Shown piece after piece: positions 25,266-34,245 of a stretch of DNA of 64,000 nt. The stretch's first letter is position 1; every line of letters begins with the position of its first letter. The notes beneath the pieces were generated by a model. The model had not been told where the DNA came from, made no database searches, and saw only the letters and a list, made by a program, of their open reading frames with translations. This stretch comes from Vannielia litorea (GTDB taxonomy: Bacteria > Pseudomonadota > Alphaproteobacteria > Rhodobacterales > Rhodobacteraceae), in contig NZ_FSRL01000001.1 in the NCBI RefSeq assembly GCF_900142295.1, forward strand, positions 124,001 through 188,000, read 5' to 3'. Made by a program: the position numbers and the translations under genes.

Positions 25266-26369
25266 ATGGCGACAGGATTTTTCTGGGACGAGCGGTGCTT
25301 CTGGCATCACGGCGGCGATTATGCCCTGACCCTGCCGGTGGGCGGATACGTGCAGCCCGGCGCGGGCGGCCTGCCCGATGGCCCCGAGACCAAGCGGCGG
25401 TTGAAGAACCTGATGAGCGTGAGCGGTCTGGACCGCGAACTGGCGATGCGCGGTGCGGCCGAGGCGACGCGGGAGGAACTCTTGCGCGTGCATCCGGCGA
25501 AGTACCTTGATGCCTTCAAGACGATGTCCGATGCCGGCGGCGGCGAACTTGGCTTGCGTACCCCCTTCGGCCGCGGCGGCTATGAGGTTGCGGCCCTCTC
25601 GGCGGGTCTGGCCACGGAGGCTGTCCGCGCTGTCTGCAGAGGCGAGATCGACAACGCCTATTCTCTCTCCCGCCCGCCCGGCCACCACTGCAAGCCCGAC
25701 TGGCCCAACGGGTTCTGCCTGATGGCCAACATCGCCATCGCCATCGAGGCCGCACGGGCCGAGGGGCGGGCCGAACGCGTCGCCGTGCTGGACTGGGATG
25801 TGCACCACGGCAACGGCACCGAGGCCTGCTTCTGGGAGTGCGCGGAGGTGCTCACCATCTCGATCCACCAAGAGCGCAACTACCCGCTCGACACGGGCAG
25901 TGCCTCCGATCGGGGCGCGGGGGCAGGGGAGGGGGCCAACCTCAACATCCCGTTGCCGCCCGGCGTGGGCCACAGGGGCTACCTTGCGGCGATGGACCGG
26001 CTGGTGCTCCCGGCGATCCGCGCCCATGCCCCCGATCTCGTCATCGTCGCCTGTGGCTATGACGCCGGCGGGATGGACCCCCTGGGCCGCATGTTCTGCA
26101 CCGCCGAAACCTTCCGGGAGATGACGCTGCGAGTGAAGGCGCTCGCGGGCGAGATCTGCGGCGGCAGGCTGGTTCTGGTTCACGAGGGGGGCTACTCCGA
26201 GGCCCATGTGCCCTTTCTGGGTCACGCCACGCTCGAAGCCCTGTCCGGCACCTCGATCCGCGTGCCCGACCCACTGGCCGATACCCTGGTGAAGCGCCAG
26301 CCCGGCCCGGCGTTCGATGCCTTCGTCGATGGCCTCATCGCCGAGCAGGCGGAGGCCGCGGGCCTATGA
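25266..26369 (+). CDS. Histone-deacetylase-family (class II) amidohydrolase
   Basis: 367 aa zinc amidohydrolase related to bacterial HDAH and acetylpolyamine deacetylases. Motifs: RPPGHHCKPDWPNGFC (catalytic His pair), VAVLDWDVHHGNGTE (zinc Asp and His), ACGYDAGGMDPLGRM (second zinc Asp) and VHEGGYSE. The usual catalytic Tyr lies in the last motif. Probably removes acetyl or similar acyl groups from a small amine. It overlaps the next gene by 4 bases (ATGA), hinting at a shared role. Confidence 0.88.
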   Translation: MATGFFWDERCFWHHGGDYALTLPVGGYVQPGAGGLPDGPETKRRLKNLMSVSGLDRELAMRGAAEATREELLRVHPAKYLDAFKTMSDAGGGELGLRTPFGRGGYEVAALSAGLATEAVRAVCRGEIDNAYSLSRPPGHHCKPDWPNGFCLMANIAIAIEAARAEGRAERVAVLDWDVHHGNGTEACFWECAEVLTISIHQERNYPLDTGSASDRGAGAGEGANLNIPLPPGVGHRGYLAAMDRLVLPAIRAHAPDLVIVACGYDAGGMDPLGRMFCTAETFREMTLRVKALAGEICGGRLVLVHEGGYSEAHVPFLGHATLEALSGTSIRVPDPLADTLVKRQPGPAFDAFVDGLIAEQAEAAGL

Positions 26370-27106
26370 GGCTGCGCGCCGCCGTGCCGCTCCACGCCTC
26401 GGTGGCCCTGGTGCTCACCGTGCTCACCTTCACCGGCGGTGCAGCCTGGCTGAGCGCCTTGGCCTTCCGCCGCCGGTGGCTTGCTCTTGGCGCGCTCTAC
26501 CTGGCGCTTTCCGCCACGCTCTGGGTCGCCGCCCCGCTCTGGGGGCGGCAGCCCATGCCCTGCTGGGGCGAGCCGCTGAGGGCCAAGGGTATCTACTGCG
26601 CGATGAACCGCACCTACGTCACACCCGAGCTGGCGCTCGTGCTGGCCGACCTCGCCGGTGCCATGGAGGCCGCGCACCCCGGCACAATCACCCTCATGCT
26701 CGACGGCGGATTTCCCGCCACCAACCTGCCGCTCCTCCCGCACCTCTCCCATGACGATGGCCAAAAGGCCGACCTTGCTTTCTGGTATCGGGATGCGCAG
26801 GGCTATGCGCCCGCTCGCACGCCCTCTCCCCTCGGCTACTTCGCCTTCGAAGCCGGCCCGACCGACTGCCGCCCGGGCTCTTTCTCACTGCGCTGGAACC
26901 TCGCCTGGCTTCAGCCGTTCTGGCCCGAAATGACGCTCGACGGGCCCCGGCTCGAGACCGCGCTCGCTCTGCTCGAGGCCGACGGAAGGGTGGGCAAGGT
27001 CTTTGTCGAACCGCACCTCGCGCAGCGACACGGCGCAGGCTCCAAGGTTCGGTTCCAGGGCTGCCGGGCGGCCAGGCATGACGATCACATCCACCTCCAG
27101 CTCTGA
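26366..27106 (+). CDS. Penicillin-insensitive murein endopeptidase-like protein, membrane-anchored
   Basis: 246 aa. Two hydrophobic segments at about residues 10-30 and 38-58 anchor it in the inner membrane; the rest faces the periplasm. The metal-binding pattern SHDDGQKAD (H-x-x-G-x-x-x-D) and the terminal DDHIHLQL (H-x-H) are those of M15/M74 (MepA-like) peptidases that cut cell-wall peptide links. Five cysteines (residues 66, 78 and three later ones) could form disulfides. Start overlaps the HDAC-like gene. No close function can be fixed. Confidence 0.78.
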   Translation: MRLRAAVPLHASVALVLTVLTFTGGAAWLSALAFRRRWLALGALYLALSATLWVAAPLWGRQPMPCWGEPLRAKGIYCAMNRTYVTPELALVLADLAGAMEAAHPGTITLMLDGGFPATNLPLLPHLSHDDGQKADLAFWYRDAQGYAPARTPSPLGYFAFEAGPTDCRPGSFSLRWNLAWLQPFWPEMTLDGPRLETALALLEADGRVGKVFVEPHLAQRHGAGSKVRFQGCRAARHDDHIHLQL

Positions 27107-27146
27107 AACCTCTTGCCCTCATCCCTGTCTGCAGGGACCCTTGGGC

Positions 27147-27575
27147 ATGGCCTTGCCCGACCCTCCCCTTGCTTCACCTGCGATGGAAGCAACCTTCGCA
27201 GCCTTCCCGGCGGCTTCTCGCAAGCCCTTGCTCCACTTGCGGGCGATGATTTTCGATGTTGCCTGTGCCACCCCCGGCGTCGGCGCGCTCGAAGAAAGTC
27301 TGAAGTGGGGCCAGCCGAGTTATGCGACGGTGGAGACCGGTGCCGGATCGCCGATCCGCCTGGGCTGCCCGAAAGCGGGCGGCCACGCGCTTTATGTTCC
27401 CTGCACCACTCGGATCATCCCCGATTTCAGGGCGCTCTTCCCCAAGGCCTTCCATTACGAAGGGTCGCGCGCGGTGCTCTTCGAGGACAGTGTTAACCAC
27501 GATGAGGAGCCACTGCGCCTGCTCATTGCCTCTGCGCTCACCTATCACGCCCGCAAGAAGGCGCATGCGCGGTGA
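27147..27575 (+). CDS. DUF1801-type (YdhG-like) small protein
   Basis: About 142 aa from ATG 27147 (AGGGA about 9 bases upstream). The next in-frame ATG, 27183, has no visible ribosome site but begins at the conserved part. Pattern: SLKWGQPSYATVETGAGSPIRLG, then RALFPKAFHYEGSRAVLF, as in DUF1801 proteins, sometimes linked to iron or stress. Function unknown. Confidence 0.7.
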   Translation: MALPDPPLASPAMEATFAAFPAASRKPLLHLRAMIFDVACATPGVGALEESLKWGQPSYATVETGAGSPIRLGCPKAGGHALYVPCTTRIIPDFRALFPKAFHYEGSRAVLFEDSVNHDEEPLRLLIASALTYHARKKAHAR

Positions 27576-27587
27576 GCCGCGGGCAGG

Positions 27588-28379
27588 TCAGGCCGAATGT
27601 GCGCCGTCTGCGAGGCTCTTGACGAAGGCGGTCACATCCGAGGCTGACTTGCCCTCTGCAATCTGGGCCACGATGGCAGAGCCCACCACGGCGCCATCCG
27701 CGACCGAAGCGATGTTGCGGGCCCCATCCGGGGTCTTGATTCCGAAGCCCACGATCACCGGCAAATCGGTCTGGGCCTTGATCCGCGCCACCTCGGGGCC
27801 CACGTCGCCCGCCTGCGCCTCGGCCGAGCCGGTGATCCCGGTGATCGACACGTAATACACGAAGCCCGAGGTGTTCTGCAGAACCTTGGGCAGACGCTTT
27901 TCGTCGGTTGTGGGAGTCGCCAGCCGGATGAAGTTGAGTCCGGCCTTCTGCGCCGGGATGCACAGCTCGTCATCCTCTTCGGGCGGCAGGTCCACCACGA
28001 TCAGCCCGTCCACGCCTGCCTCCTTCGCCTCGGCAAGAAAGGTATCGACGCCGCGGCTGTAGATCGGGTTGTAGTAGCCCATCAGCACAATGGGTGTGGT
28101 GGTGTTGCCGGCACGAAAGGCACGCACCATCTCCAGCGTGCGACCCATGGTCATGCCCGCCTCCAGGGCCCGCTGACCGGCGAGCTGGATCGTCGGCCCG
28201 TCCGCCATCGGGTCGGTGAAAGGCGCGCCGAGCTCGATGATGTCGACGCCGGCGCCGGGCAGGCTCTTCACGATCTCCAGCGAGGTGTCAAAATCCGGGT
28301 CGCCGGCCATGACATAGGCCACGAAAGCCTTTTTGCCCTCGGACTTGAGGCGGGCGAAGGTGTCATCAATGCGGGTCAT
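27588..28379 (-). CDS. trpA: Tryptophan synthase alpha subunit
   Basis: 263 aa TIM-barrel enzyme that splits indole-3-glycerol phosphate into indole and glyceraldehyde-3-phosphate. The catalytic Glu and Asp are in [17 protein letters not shown]. Phosphate-binding residues are in [11 protein letters not shown] and GAVVGSAIV. Start at 28379 ([20 protein letters not shown]), with GGAG upstream; a longer reading adds 65 non-conserved residues. trpB is not adjacent, as is common in this group. Confidence 0.95.
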   Translation of the reverse strand: MTRIDDTFARLKSEGKKAFVAYVMAGDPDFDTSLEIVKSLPGAGVDIIELGAPFTDPMADGPTIQLAGQRALEAGMTMGRTLEMVRAFRAGNTTTPIVLMGYYNPIYSRGVDTFLAEAKEAGVDGLIVVDLPPEEDDELCIPAQKAGLNFIRLATPTTDEKRLPKVLQNTSGFVYYVSITGITGSAEAQAGDVGPEVARIKAQTDLPVIVGFGIKTPDGARNIASVADGAVVGSAIVAQIAEGKSASDVTAFVKSLADGAHSA

Positions 28380-28503
28380 CGGCAGGCTCCGGTTCTGGTC
28401 CGGGGAGATGTGCCGGATCGACGCGCGGCTGGCAAGAGCCGGACGGGGCTTTCCTCCCTGCAACGCCGTGATGAAGGCGTTTTCGCCGCGCGCCGGGGGC
28501 GGA

Positions 28504-29916
28504 TCAGGTGCAAATCCGCGCCGCTTCGGCCAGATCGGCGATGAAGCGCGCGGTGGCATCCTGCCGTGCGGCACCCTCGGGCAGGCGGAGCAGGTAGCTC
28601 GGGTGGGTGGTCAGCAGCAGCGCCGTGCCGTCGCGCGTGGCTTCCAGCGTGGACTGGCGGCGCGTGATGTCTCTCGCCGACCCGGTGAGGGCGAGGGCCG
28701 CGGTGGCGCCCATGGCGAGAATGAGCCGCGGCTTCACCCACTGGCGCTCGAGGTCGAGCCACCACGAACAGATCTCCACCTCGCCCGCGTCGGGGCGCTG
28801 GTGGATGCGCCGCTTTCCACGCGGGGTGAACTTGAAGTGCTTTACCGCATTGGTGACATAGGTCTTTTCGCGGGGCAGGGCGGCGGCCTGCGCACAGCGG
28901 TCGAAGAGCTGCCCCGCCGGGCCGACGAAGGGCCGCCCGGCGAGATCCTCGGCATCGCCCGGTTGCTCACCGACGATCATCACCGGAGCGGTCATCGGCC
29001 CCTCGCCGGGCACGCCCTGGGTGGCGCGGCAGCCGATCGGGCAGCGGGTGCAGGCGTCGAGGTGTCGCTTGAAGGTGTCCGGCCTCACGCCCTCGGGCAG
29101 CGCCTCGCGCGTGGCAATCGCCTTGGCGGCGAAGGCGGGCGGGATGGAGGGGAGCTTTGCCTGCATCTCGGCGGCCCGTGCGGGCGCGGTGCGGATCAGC
29201 TCGGGGATCAGCCGCGCCTCGGGCAGGTTCTTCCAGTATTTCTTAGGCATCTCCGAGCGCATCGCCTCGGGCATAAGCCGGGCGGGGTTGAAGATATTGG
29301 CGTAGTAGGTGCGCCAGAGCGCGTGGCTGGCATCTTCCGGTGGCCGCGCGCCTGTGGCGGTCTCCTCGAAGGTGAGCTGGCCTGCAACAAACCGTGCGGT
29401 GAGGTGGGGCGTGGCAATGACCCAGTCCATGTCGCCAAAACGCCTGGCGAAGAACGGGGCGGCGGCCTCGGTGATCGGGTTGTCGGGCTCGAACCAGGCG
29501 GCAAAGGCGCGGCGGTTGGCGCCGGGTTCGGTGACCTCGTTGAACCGCACGAAGGCGTGCATCTTGTGGATGTCGCGGCCCACCTCCTTGCGCTGGTGCA
29601 GGAGCTTGCGGATCGCGTCGTCGGCCCGGTCGCCCCAGCGGATCTCGCCCCGGCCGAGGCGGAGGACGAGGCCGTAGGCCCGGGCGAAGCGCTCGGGGTC
29701 GCGGTGGTAGAGGCTGCTTTCGATGTCGAAGAGTGCCTGCTTGGTCAGGCGGATCTCCACCGGCGCCCCGCGCGGGGCATCGCCGGCAAACAGGTCGGCG
29801 TCGTCGTTCTGGGTCCAGCGCACGGCTTCGGCGGGCACGCCCTCGGCGGCGAGGCGGCGGGCCTCGGCACGCCAGGCGGCGACGGAGCCGATGAGGGGCA
29901 GGCGGATGGTCAGCAT
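28504..29916 (-). CDS. udgX: DUF4130-UdgX fusion, uracil-DNA repair protein
   Basis: 470 aa two-domain protein. The N-terminal half is DUF4130 ([24 protein letters not shown] to [16 protein letters not shown]). The C-terminal half is a family-4-like uracil-DNA glycosylase with four iron-sulfur cysteines ([14 protein letters not shown], plus later Cys), [20 protein letters not shown], and the UdgX-specific loop KRRIHQRPD, whose histidine forms a covalent bond with DNA in mycobacterial UdgX. Its start overlaps the stop of the radical SAM gene (base 29916). The pair sits behind a LexA box. Confidence 0.92.
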   Translation of the reverse strand: MLTIRLPLIGSVAAWRAEARRLAAEGVPAEAVRWTQNDDADLFAGDAPRGAPVEIRLTKQALFDIESSLYHRDPERFARAYGLVLRLGRGEIRWGDRADDAIRKLLHQRKEVGRDIHKMHAFVRFNEVTEPGANRRAFAAWFEPDNPITEAAAPFFARRFGDMDWVIATPHLTARFVAGQLTFEETATGARPPEDASHALWRTYYANIFNPARLMPEAMRSEMPKKYWKNLPEARLIPELIRTAPARAAEMQAKLPSIPPAFAAKAIATREALPEGVRPDTFKRHLDACTRCPIGCRATQGVPGEGPMTAPVMIVGEQPGDAEDLAGRPFVGPAGQLFDRCAQAAALPREKTYVTNAVKHFKFTPRGKRRIHQRPDAGEVEICSWWLDLERQWVKPRLILAMGATAALALTGSARDITRRQSTLEATRDGTALLLTTHPSYLLRLPEGAARQDATARFIADLAEAARICT

Positions 29917-31142
29917 CAGAACAGCGAGAGCTGCTCGGCGGGCGGGGCGAAGCGGGCGCGGAGGTTGGCCTCGTCGGTCAGCCCGCGCGGCGACCAGCCG
30001 GGGCAGGTGATGAAGGGCCGCGCGTTCTTGAGGTTGCAGCCGATCTTCAGCAGGTCGTCGTAGCGCAGAGCGCGGTGGCGGCGGGCGGCGAGGATGCGCT
30101 TCACGCTCGTCGTCCCCAGTCCCGGCGTGCGCAGCAACGCCTCGCGGGGGGCGCGGTTGATATCCACCGGGAAGGCTTCGCGATGGGCCAGCGCCCAGGC
30201 GAGCTTCGGGTCGATCTCGAGGTCGAGCATCCCGGACCGGGGCGCGATCTCGCCCGCGTCGAAACCGTAGAAACGCATCAACCAGTCGGCCTGGTAGAGC
30301 CGGTGCTCGCGCTGGAGCGGCGGCCGAATGAGGGGCAGCACCTTGCTGGCATCGGGGATCGGCGAGAAGGCGGAGTAGTAGACGCGTGACAGCTTGTAGC
30401 TGGCGTAGAGGGTGGAGGAATTGGCGAGAATGTCGCTATCCTTCGCCGCATCCGCCCCCACGATCATCTGCGTGCTTTGCCCTGCGGGCGCAAACCGGCC
30501 CCGGCGCCCTTTCCAGCTCGGCTCCTTGGCCGCCTCCCGCCGCGCCCTCACCCCGGCCATGGCGGAGCGGATCTGCTGGGCGGATTTCTCGGGTGCCAGC
30601 GCGGTGAGGGCGTGCTCGGTCGGCAGTTCGACGTTGATCGAGAGTCGGTCGGCCCAGATGCCCGCCTCGTCGAGCAGTTCGGGTGAGGCGTCGGGGATGG
30701 TCTTGAGGTGGATATAGCCGCGGAAATTCTCCTGCTCCCGCAGCGTGCGGGCGATCCGCACCATGTCGGCCATGGTGTCGTCAGGCGATTTGATGATACC
30801 GGAAGACAGGAACAGCCCCTCGATGTAGTTGCGGCGGTAGAACTCGACGGTGAGCGACACCACCTCCTCGACCGAGAATCGCGCCCGCTCGACCCGGCTC
30901 GACACCCGGTTCACGCAATAGGCGCAATCGTAGATGCAGAAGTTGGTCATCAGGATCTTCAGCAGCGAGATGCAGCGTCCATCGGGCGCGTAGGCATGGC
31001 ATATGCCCGCACCGCCGGAAGAGCCCAGGCCCTTGCCATCCTTGCTGTTCCGCTTCTCCCCGCCGGAGGAGGCGCAGGAGGCATCGTATTTGGCGGCATC
31101 CGCGAGGATCGCCAGCTTGTCCTGGAGTGTGCGCTTGACCAT
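29916..31142 (-). CDS. Putative DNA modification/repair radical SAM protein
   Basis: 408 aa radical SAM enzyme of the TIGR03916 type. The cluster motif is C-I-Y-D-C-A-Y-C (CX3CX2C) near residues 69-76, with a further Cys-rich start (DASCASSGGEKRN). The C-terminus has a helix-hairpin-helix DNA-binding segment (LLRTPGLGTTSVKRILAAR). Always paired with DUF4130/UdgX proteins in other genomes. Reaction unknown. A LexA box lies 3 bp upstream of the annotated ATG, so translation or transcription start is tightly linked to the operator. Confidence 0.9.
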   Translation of the reverse strand: MVKRTLQDKLAILADAAKYDASCASSGGEKRNSKDGKGLGSSGGAGICHAYAPDGRCISLLKILMTNFCIYDCAYCVNRVSSRVERARFSVEEVVSLTVEFYRRNYIEGLFLSSGIIKSPDDTMADMVRIARTLREQENFRGYIHLKTIPDASPELLDEAGIWADRLSINVELPTEHALTALAPEKSAQQIRSAMAGVRARREAAKEPSWKGRRGRFAPAGQSTQMIVGADAAKDSDILANSSTLYASYKLSRVYYSAFSPIPDASKVLPLIRPPLQREHRLYQADWLMRFYGFDAGEIAPRSGMLDLEIDPKLAWALAHREAFPVDINRAPREALLRTPGLGTTSVKRILAARRHRALRYDDLLKIGCNLKNARPFITCPGWSPRGLTDEANLRARFAPPAEQLSLF

Positions 31143-31144
31143 GT

Positions 31145-31159
31145 GTTCACCATATGTTC
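31145..31159 (-). promoter_or_regulatory. LexA (SOS) box GTTC-N7-GTTC
   Basis: GTTCACCATATGTTC is a perfect alphaproteobacterial LexA site, directly upstream of the radical SAM-UdgX operon. It overlaps a second palindrome, ATGTTCCG-AGTC-CGGAACAT (31154-31173). This predicts DNA-damage induction of the pair. Confidence 0.75.
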
Positions 31160-31241
31160 CGAGTCCGGAACATGCCAGTCACGAGGCCGGGAGCGCAATG
31201 TTCTATGACGTTGGGGGCCGCGAGTCTGGGCGCGGCCTGGC

Positions 31242-31658
31242 CTACGGCTCGCCGTCGGCCATCACCATCCAGCGGATTCCGAAGCGGTCGGTGAGCGTGC
31301 CGAAGGCGGGGGAGAAGAACATCTCCATCAGCGGCATCCGCACCTCACCGCCTTCGGAGAGGGCGGTGAAGACCCGCTCGGTCTCGGCCTCGTCCTTCAG
31401 GGTCACGGAGATCGACGAGCCCGCCATGGGGATGAACTCGCCGGTCAGGTCGTCGGAACAGTATAGCCATGTGTCGCCGACCTGCACGGCGCCGTGCATC
31501 ACGGCATCCGCCGGCACGCCGGGCATCTGGGCACGGTCTTCCTCTGGCATGGAGGCATAGGTAAACACCTCGGGCGCGGCGCTGCCGAAAATGCGGGCGT
31601 AAGTCTCGAGCGCCTCCTTGGCGGTGCCTCGGTAGAACAGGTAGGGAATGGCCTTCAC
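31242..31658 (-). CDS. VOC family protein, PhnB/YjdN-like
   Basis: 138 aa glyoxalase-fold protein starting MKAIPYLFYRGTAKEALETYARIFG, typical of PhnB-like VOC proteins. Core segments VMHGAVQVGDTWLYCSDD and FGTLTDRFGIRWMV are conserved. No catalytic assignment is possible. It is preceded by a GTTGATATCAAC palindrome that may be a repressor site. Confidence 0.85.
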   Translation of the reverse strand: MKAIPYLFYRGTAKEALETYARIFGSAAPEVFTYASMPEEDRAQMPGVPADAVMHGAVQVGDTWLYCSDDLTGEFIPMAGSSISVTLKDEAETERVFTALSEGGEVRMPLMEMFFSPAFGTLTDRFGIRWMVMADGEP

Positions 31659-31676
31659 GGGGGATCTCCACTGATA

Positions 31677-31688
31677 GTTGATATCAAC
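31677..31688. promoter_or_regulatory. Palindrome GTTGATATCAAC upstream of VOC gene
   Basis: Perfect 12-bp palindrome 18 bp before the VOC start codon. Similar TTGATATCAA sites are typical of ArsR/MarR-type operators. No such regulator is adjacent, so it would be encoded elsewhere. Confidence 0.4.
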
Positions 31689-31905
31689 CTAGTCGCCGCG
31701 GATGTGTTTCGTCAACCGATGCTTCAGCCCGTTGGCGCGGATTCGCCGCTCGCAGGAGCGCAGCAGGCGGTGTTGTGGCGCAGGCAGCTGGGCCGCTCTC
31801 TTCTGCCGTGCCTTCGCAGGGCAACCGGGAAGTATGCGCCAAGCGGCCATTGCTCTCCTGCGGCTCTGCGCCTAGAACGCGGCGCGAACCAACGGAGGCA
31901 AGGCA

Positions 31906-33003
31906 ATGGGCTTCAAGACCGGCATCGTGGGGCTGCCCAACGTGGGCAAGTCGACGCTGTTCAACGCGCTGACCCGCACAGCGGCGGCGCAGGCGGCGAA
32001 CTTTCCCTTCTGCACCATCGAGCCCAACGTGGGCGAGGTGGCGGTGCCCGACGCTCGTCTGGAGAAGCTGGCCGCCATCGCCGGCTCCAGGCAGATCATC
32101 CCGACCCGGATGACCTTCGTCGACATCGCCGGGCTGGTGAAGGGTGCGAGCAAGGGCGAGGGCCTGGGCAACCAGTTTCTGGCCAACATCCGCGAGTGCG
32201 ACGCCATCGCCCACGTGCTGCGCTGCTTCGAGGACGGCGACGTGACCCACGTGGAGGGGCGCGTGGATCCGGTGGCCGACGCCGAGACCATCGAGACCGA
32301 GCTGATGCTGGCCGACCTCGAGAGCATCGAGAAGCGCCGCGCCAACCTCGTGCGCAAGCTCAAGGGCAACGACAATGACGCCGCGCAGCAGGACCGCCTC
32401 CTCGCCGAGGCCCAGGCTGCGCTTGAAGCCGGGCGACCCGCCCGCTCGGTGGAGGTGTCGGAGGAAGACTCCCGCGCCTGGCGCCAGCTCCAGCTGCTCA
32501 CCACCAAGCCCATCCTCTATGTCTGCAACGTGGCCGAGGACGAGGCCGCGAAGGGCAATGCCCATGCCGAGGCCGTGGCAAAGATGGCCGAGGCTCAAGG
32601 CGCGGCCTCGGTGGTGATTTCCGCCAAGATCGAGGAAGAGATCAGCCAGCTTGATGCGGAGGAGGCCGAGATGTTCCTCGAGGAGCTGGGCCTCAAGGAG
32701 GCCGGTCTCGACCGCCTGATCAAGGCCGGCTACGACCTGCTTCACCTTCAGACATACTTCACCGTCGGCCCCAAGGAAGCCCGCGCCTGGACGATACCGC
32801 AGGGCACCTCCGCGCCGCGTGCGGCAGGTGTGATCCACGGAGATTTCGAGAAAGGCTTCATCCGCGCCGAGACCATCGCCTACGACGATTACATCGCGGG
32901 CAATGGCGAGCAGGGGGCCAAGGAAGCCGGAAAGATGCGTGCAGAGGGCAAGGGCTACGTGGTGCAGGACGGCGACGTGCTGCACTTCCTGCACTCCGGC
33001 TGA
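31906..33003 (+). CDS. ychF: Redox-regulated ATPase/GTPase YchF
   Basis: 365 aa universally conserved P-loop protein of the Obg family that binds ribosomes and prefers ATP. Walker A is GLPNVGKST (residues 8-16); then [22 protein letters not shown]; the nucleotide-specificity segment is YVCNVAED (NxxE type). The TGS domain is at the C-terminus ([24 protein letters not shown]). Preceded by CGGAGGCAAGGCA. Full length. Confidence 0.97.
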   Translation: MGFKTGIVGLPNVGKSTLFNALTRTAAAQAANFPFCTIEPNVGEVAVPDARLEKLAAIAGSRQIIPTRMTFVDIAGLVKGASKGEGLGNQFLANIRECDAIAHVLRCFEDGDVTHVEGRVDPVADAETIETELMLADLESIEKRRANLVRKLKGNDNDAAQQDRLLAEAQAALEAGRPARSVEVSEEDSRAWRQLQLLTTKPILYVCNVAEDEAAKGNAHAEAVAKMAEAQGAASVVISAKIEEEISQLDAEEAEMFLEELGLKEAGLDRLIKAGYDLLHLQTYFTVGPKEARAWTIPQGTSAPRAAGVIHGDFEKGFIRAETIAYDDYIAGNGEQGAKEAGKMRAEGKGYVVQDGDVLHFLHSG

Positions 33004-33059
33004 ACCGGCGCAAGGCGATGGCCCCTGCCACGACCGGCAGGGCATGGTAAGCTGAACGG

Positions 33060-33078
33060 GCCGCCATTTTTCGGCGGC
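33060..33078 (+). terminator. Short hairpin after ychF
   Basis: GCCGCC and GGCGGC flank a loop with five T residues, 57 bases after the ychF stop. There is no T tail after the stem, so termination is uncertain. Confidence 0.3.
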
Positions 33079-33112
33079 GTGAGCAAAGTGATTTAGAGAA
33101 CGGAGTGATACC

Positions 33113-33754
33113 ATGCCCGGTGAAAAGACTCGCCCATCGAACAATTTTCATTGTTTTGAGGGGCTTGGCCGGCCCTATTGGTTGATGGAGGCCCGCGGAA
33201 TGACCCGGGGCGCCGTCAAGCAGGGGCCCGACGGCGCTCGAATCGAATATGTCTCCGACACGGATGGTTTTGCCATGCAGAACGGCGGCATGTTCAACCC
33301 GACCGAAAGCAAGATGCCGCCGGGTATCTACTACCGGTTCTTCGGCACCATCAATCGCAACAGATACGGCGCCGAGGGCTGCATGGCCGGCGGATGGTGG
33401 GTCGATGGCGAGAACTACGCCAAGGTGCGCAGCGTGGCGCAGGAACAGGGCATATCGCTGGCCAAGGCGGCGCAGGCCCTCATCGTGATCCCCGGCGGCT
33501 GGCACGATTGCGGCTATGTTGGACGGGCGCTTCTCAAGACCGAGCTGAAAGCATGGGTCGGCAAGGGAAAACCCGCCACCTCGGCCGCCAGCCCGTTCAA
33601 CAAACTGCGCAACCCCGATACCGACCCCGTCCAGATCGCCCCGGCGCACCTGGAGATGAAGCAATGGTTCGTGCCGGGCGAGCGCGCTTTGCTGTCACGC
33701 TTCTTCGAGGTGCAGCAGGTCATGCATGTGATCGCCAAGGGTGTGGCGCTCTAG
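33113..33754 (+). CDS. Unrecognised protein, 213 aa
   Basis: Soluble protein without signal peptide or membrane helix. I do not recognise the family. Notable segments: FHCFEGLGRPYWLMEARGMTRG near the start, a Gly/Trp-rich middle (EGCMAGGWWVDGENYAKV), and PGGWHDCGYVGRALLKTELKAW. The first 20 codons are clearly less GC-rich than the surroundings (AACAATTTTCATTGTTTTGAG). The ATG at 33113 has GGAGTG about 10 bases upstream. It precedes a small lipoprotein gene by 56 bp on the same strand. Confidence 0.7.
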   Translation: MPGEKTRPSNNFHCFEGLGRPYWLMEARGMTRGAVKQGPDGARIEYVSDTDGFAMQNGGMFNPTESKMPPGIYYRFFGTINRNRYGAEGCMAGGWWVDGENYAKVRSVAQEQGISLAKAAQALIVIPGGWHDCGYVGRALLKTELKAWVGKGKPATSAASPFNKLRNPDTDPVQIAPAHLEMKQWFVPGERALLSRFFEVQQVMHVIAKGVAL

Positions 33755-33810
33755 GGTGGTCACTGCGGACCGATCTGGTAGAACCGGACCTCAGGAGAGA
33801 GGAGCCCGAC

Positions 33811-34173
33811 ATGCCGAGATCAACCGCCTTCACCCTTGTCGGACTGACGGTGGCCGCCTTCGTGTCGGCCTGCTCGAGCGACGCCGTCGTCAATACGGTC
33901 TACCCTGACCGAGAGCGTTTTGCCTTTGCGAACAGCCAGGGCGAGCGCAGCACCTACCTCTGTGCCCCCGGCGCCGATGCGCAGAAGCGCGCTGGCCAGG
34001 CACATCGATACACCGAAGCGCAGCTCGGCAAGGTCGCAGACTGGGCCGCCAACCACATTGTCAACGGCACCGCCAGCAGCATGGAAATCTCCCGCCGCAT
34101 CAACTCGGTGGCCAAGGCCACGGTCGACGAGACGGAAAAGCGGTACAAGTGTTTGCTGATCGACGCTGAGTAG
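33811..34173 (+). CDS. Small lipoprotein, unknown function
   Basis: 120 aa with a lipoprotein signal: a hydrophobic stretch followed by VSAC with the lipidated Cys near residue 21. GGAGAGAGGAG precedes the ATG. The mature part has two more cysteines (TYLCAPGAD and KRYKCLLID) and an amphipathic middle. No family recognised. Confidence 0.7.
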   Translation: MPRSTAFTLVGLTVAAFVSACSSDAVVNTVYPDRERFAFANSQGERSTYLCAPGADAQKRAGQAHRYTEAQLGKVADWAANHIVNGTASSMEISRRINSVAKATVDETEKRYKCLLIDAE

Positions 34174-34245
34174 ATCAGCGGCACCTCCCGGTTCATCAAC
34201 GGTTCAGCCTGTTTGGCACCAACGCAGTTCAAGCGGCGAGGGCCG

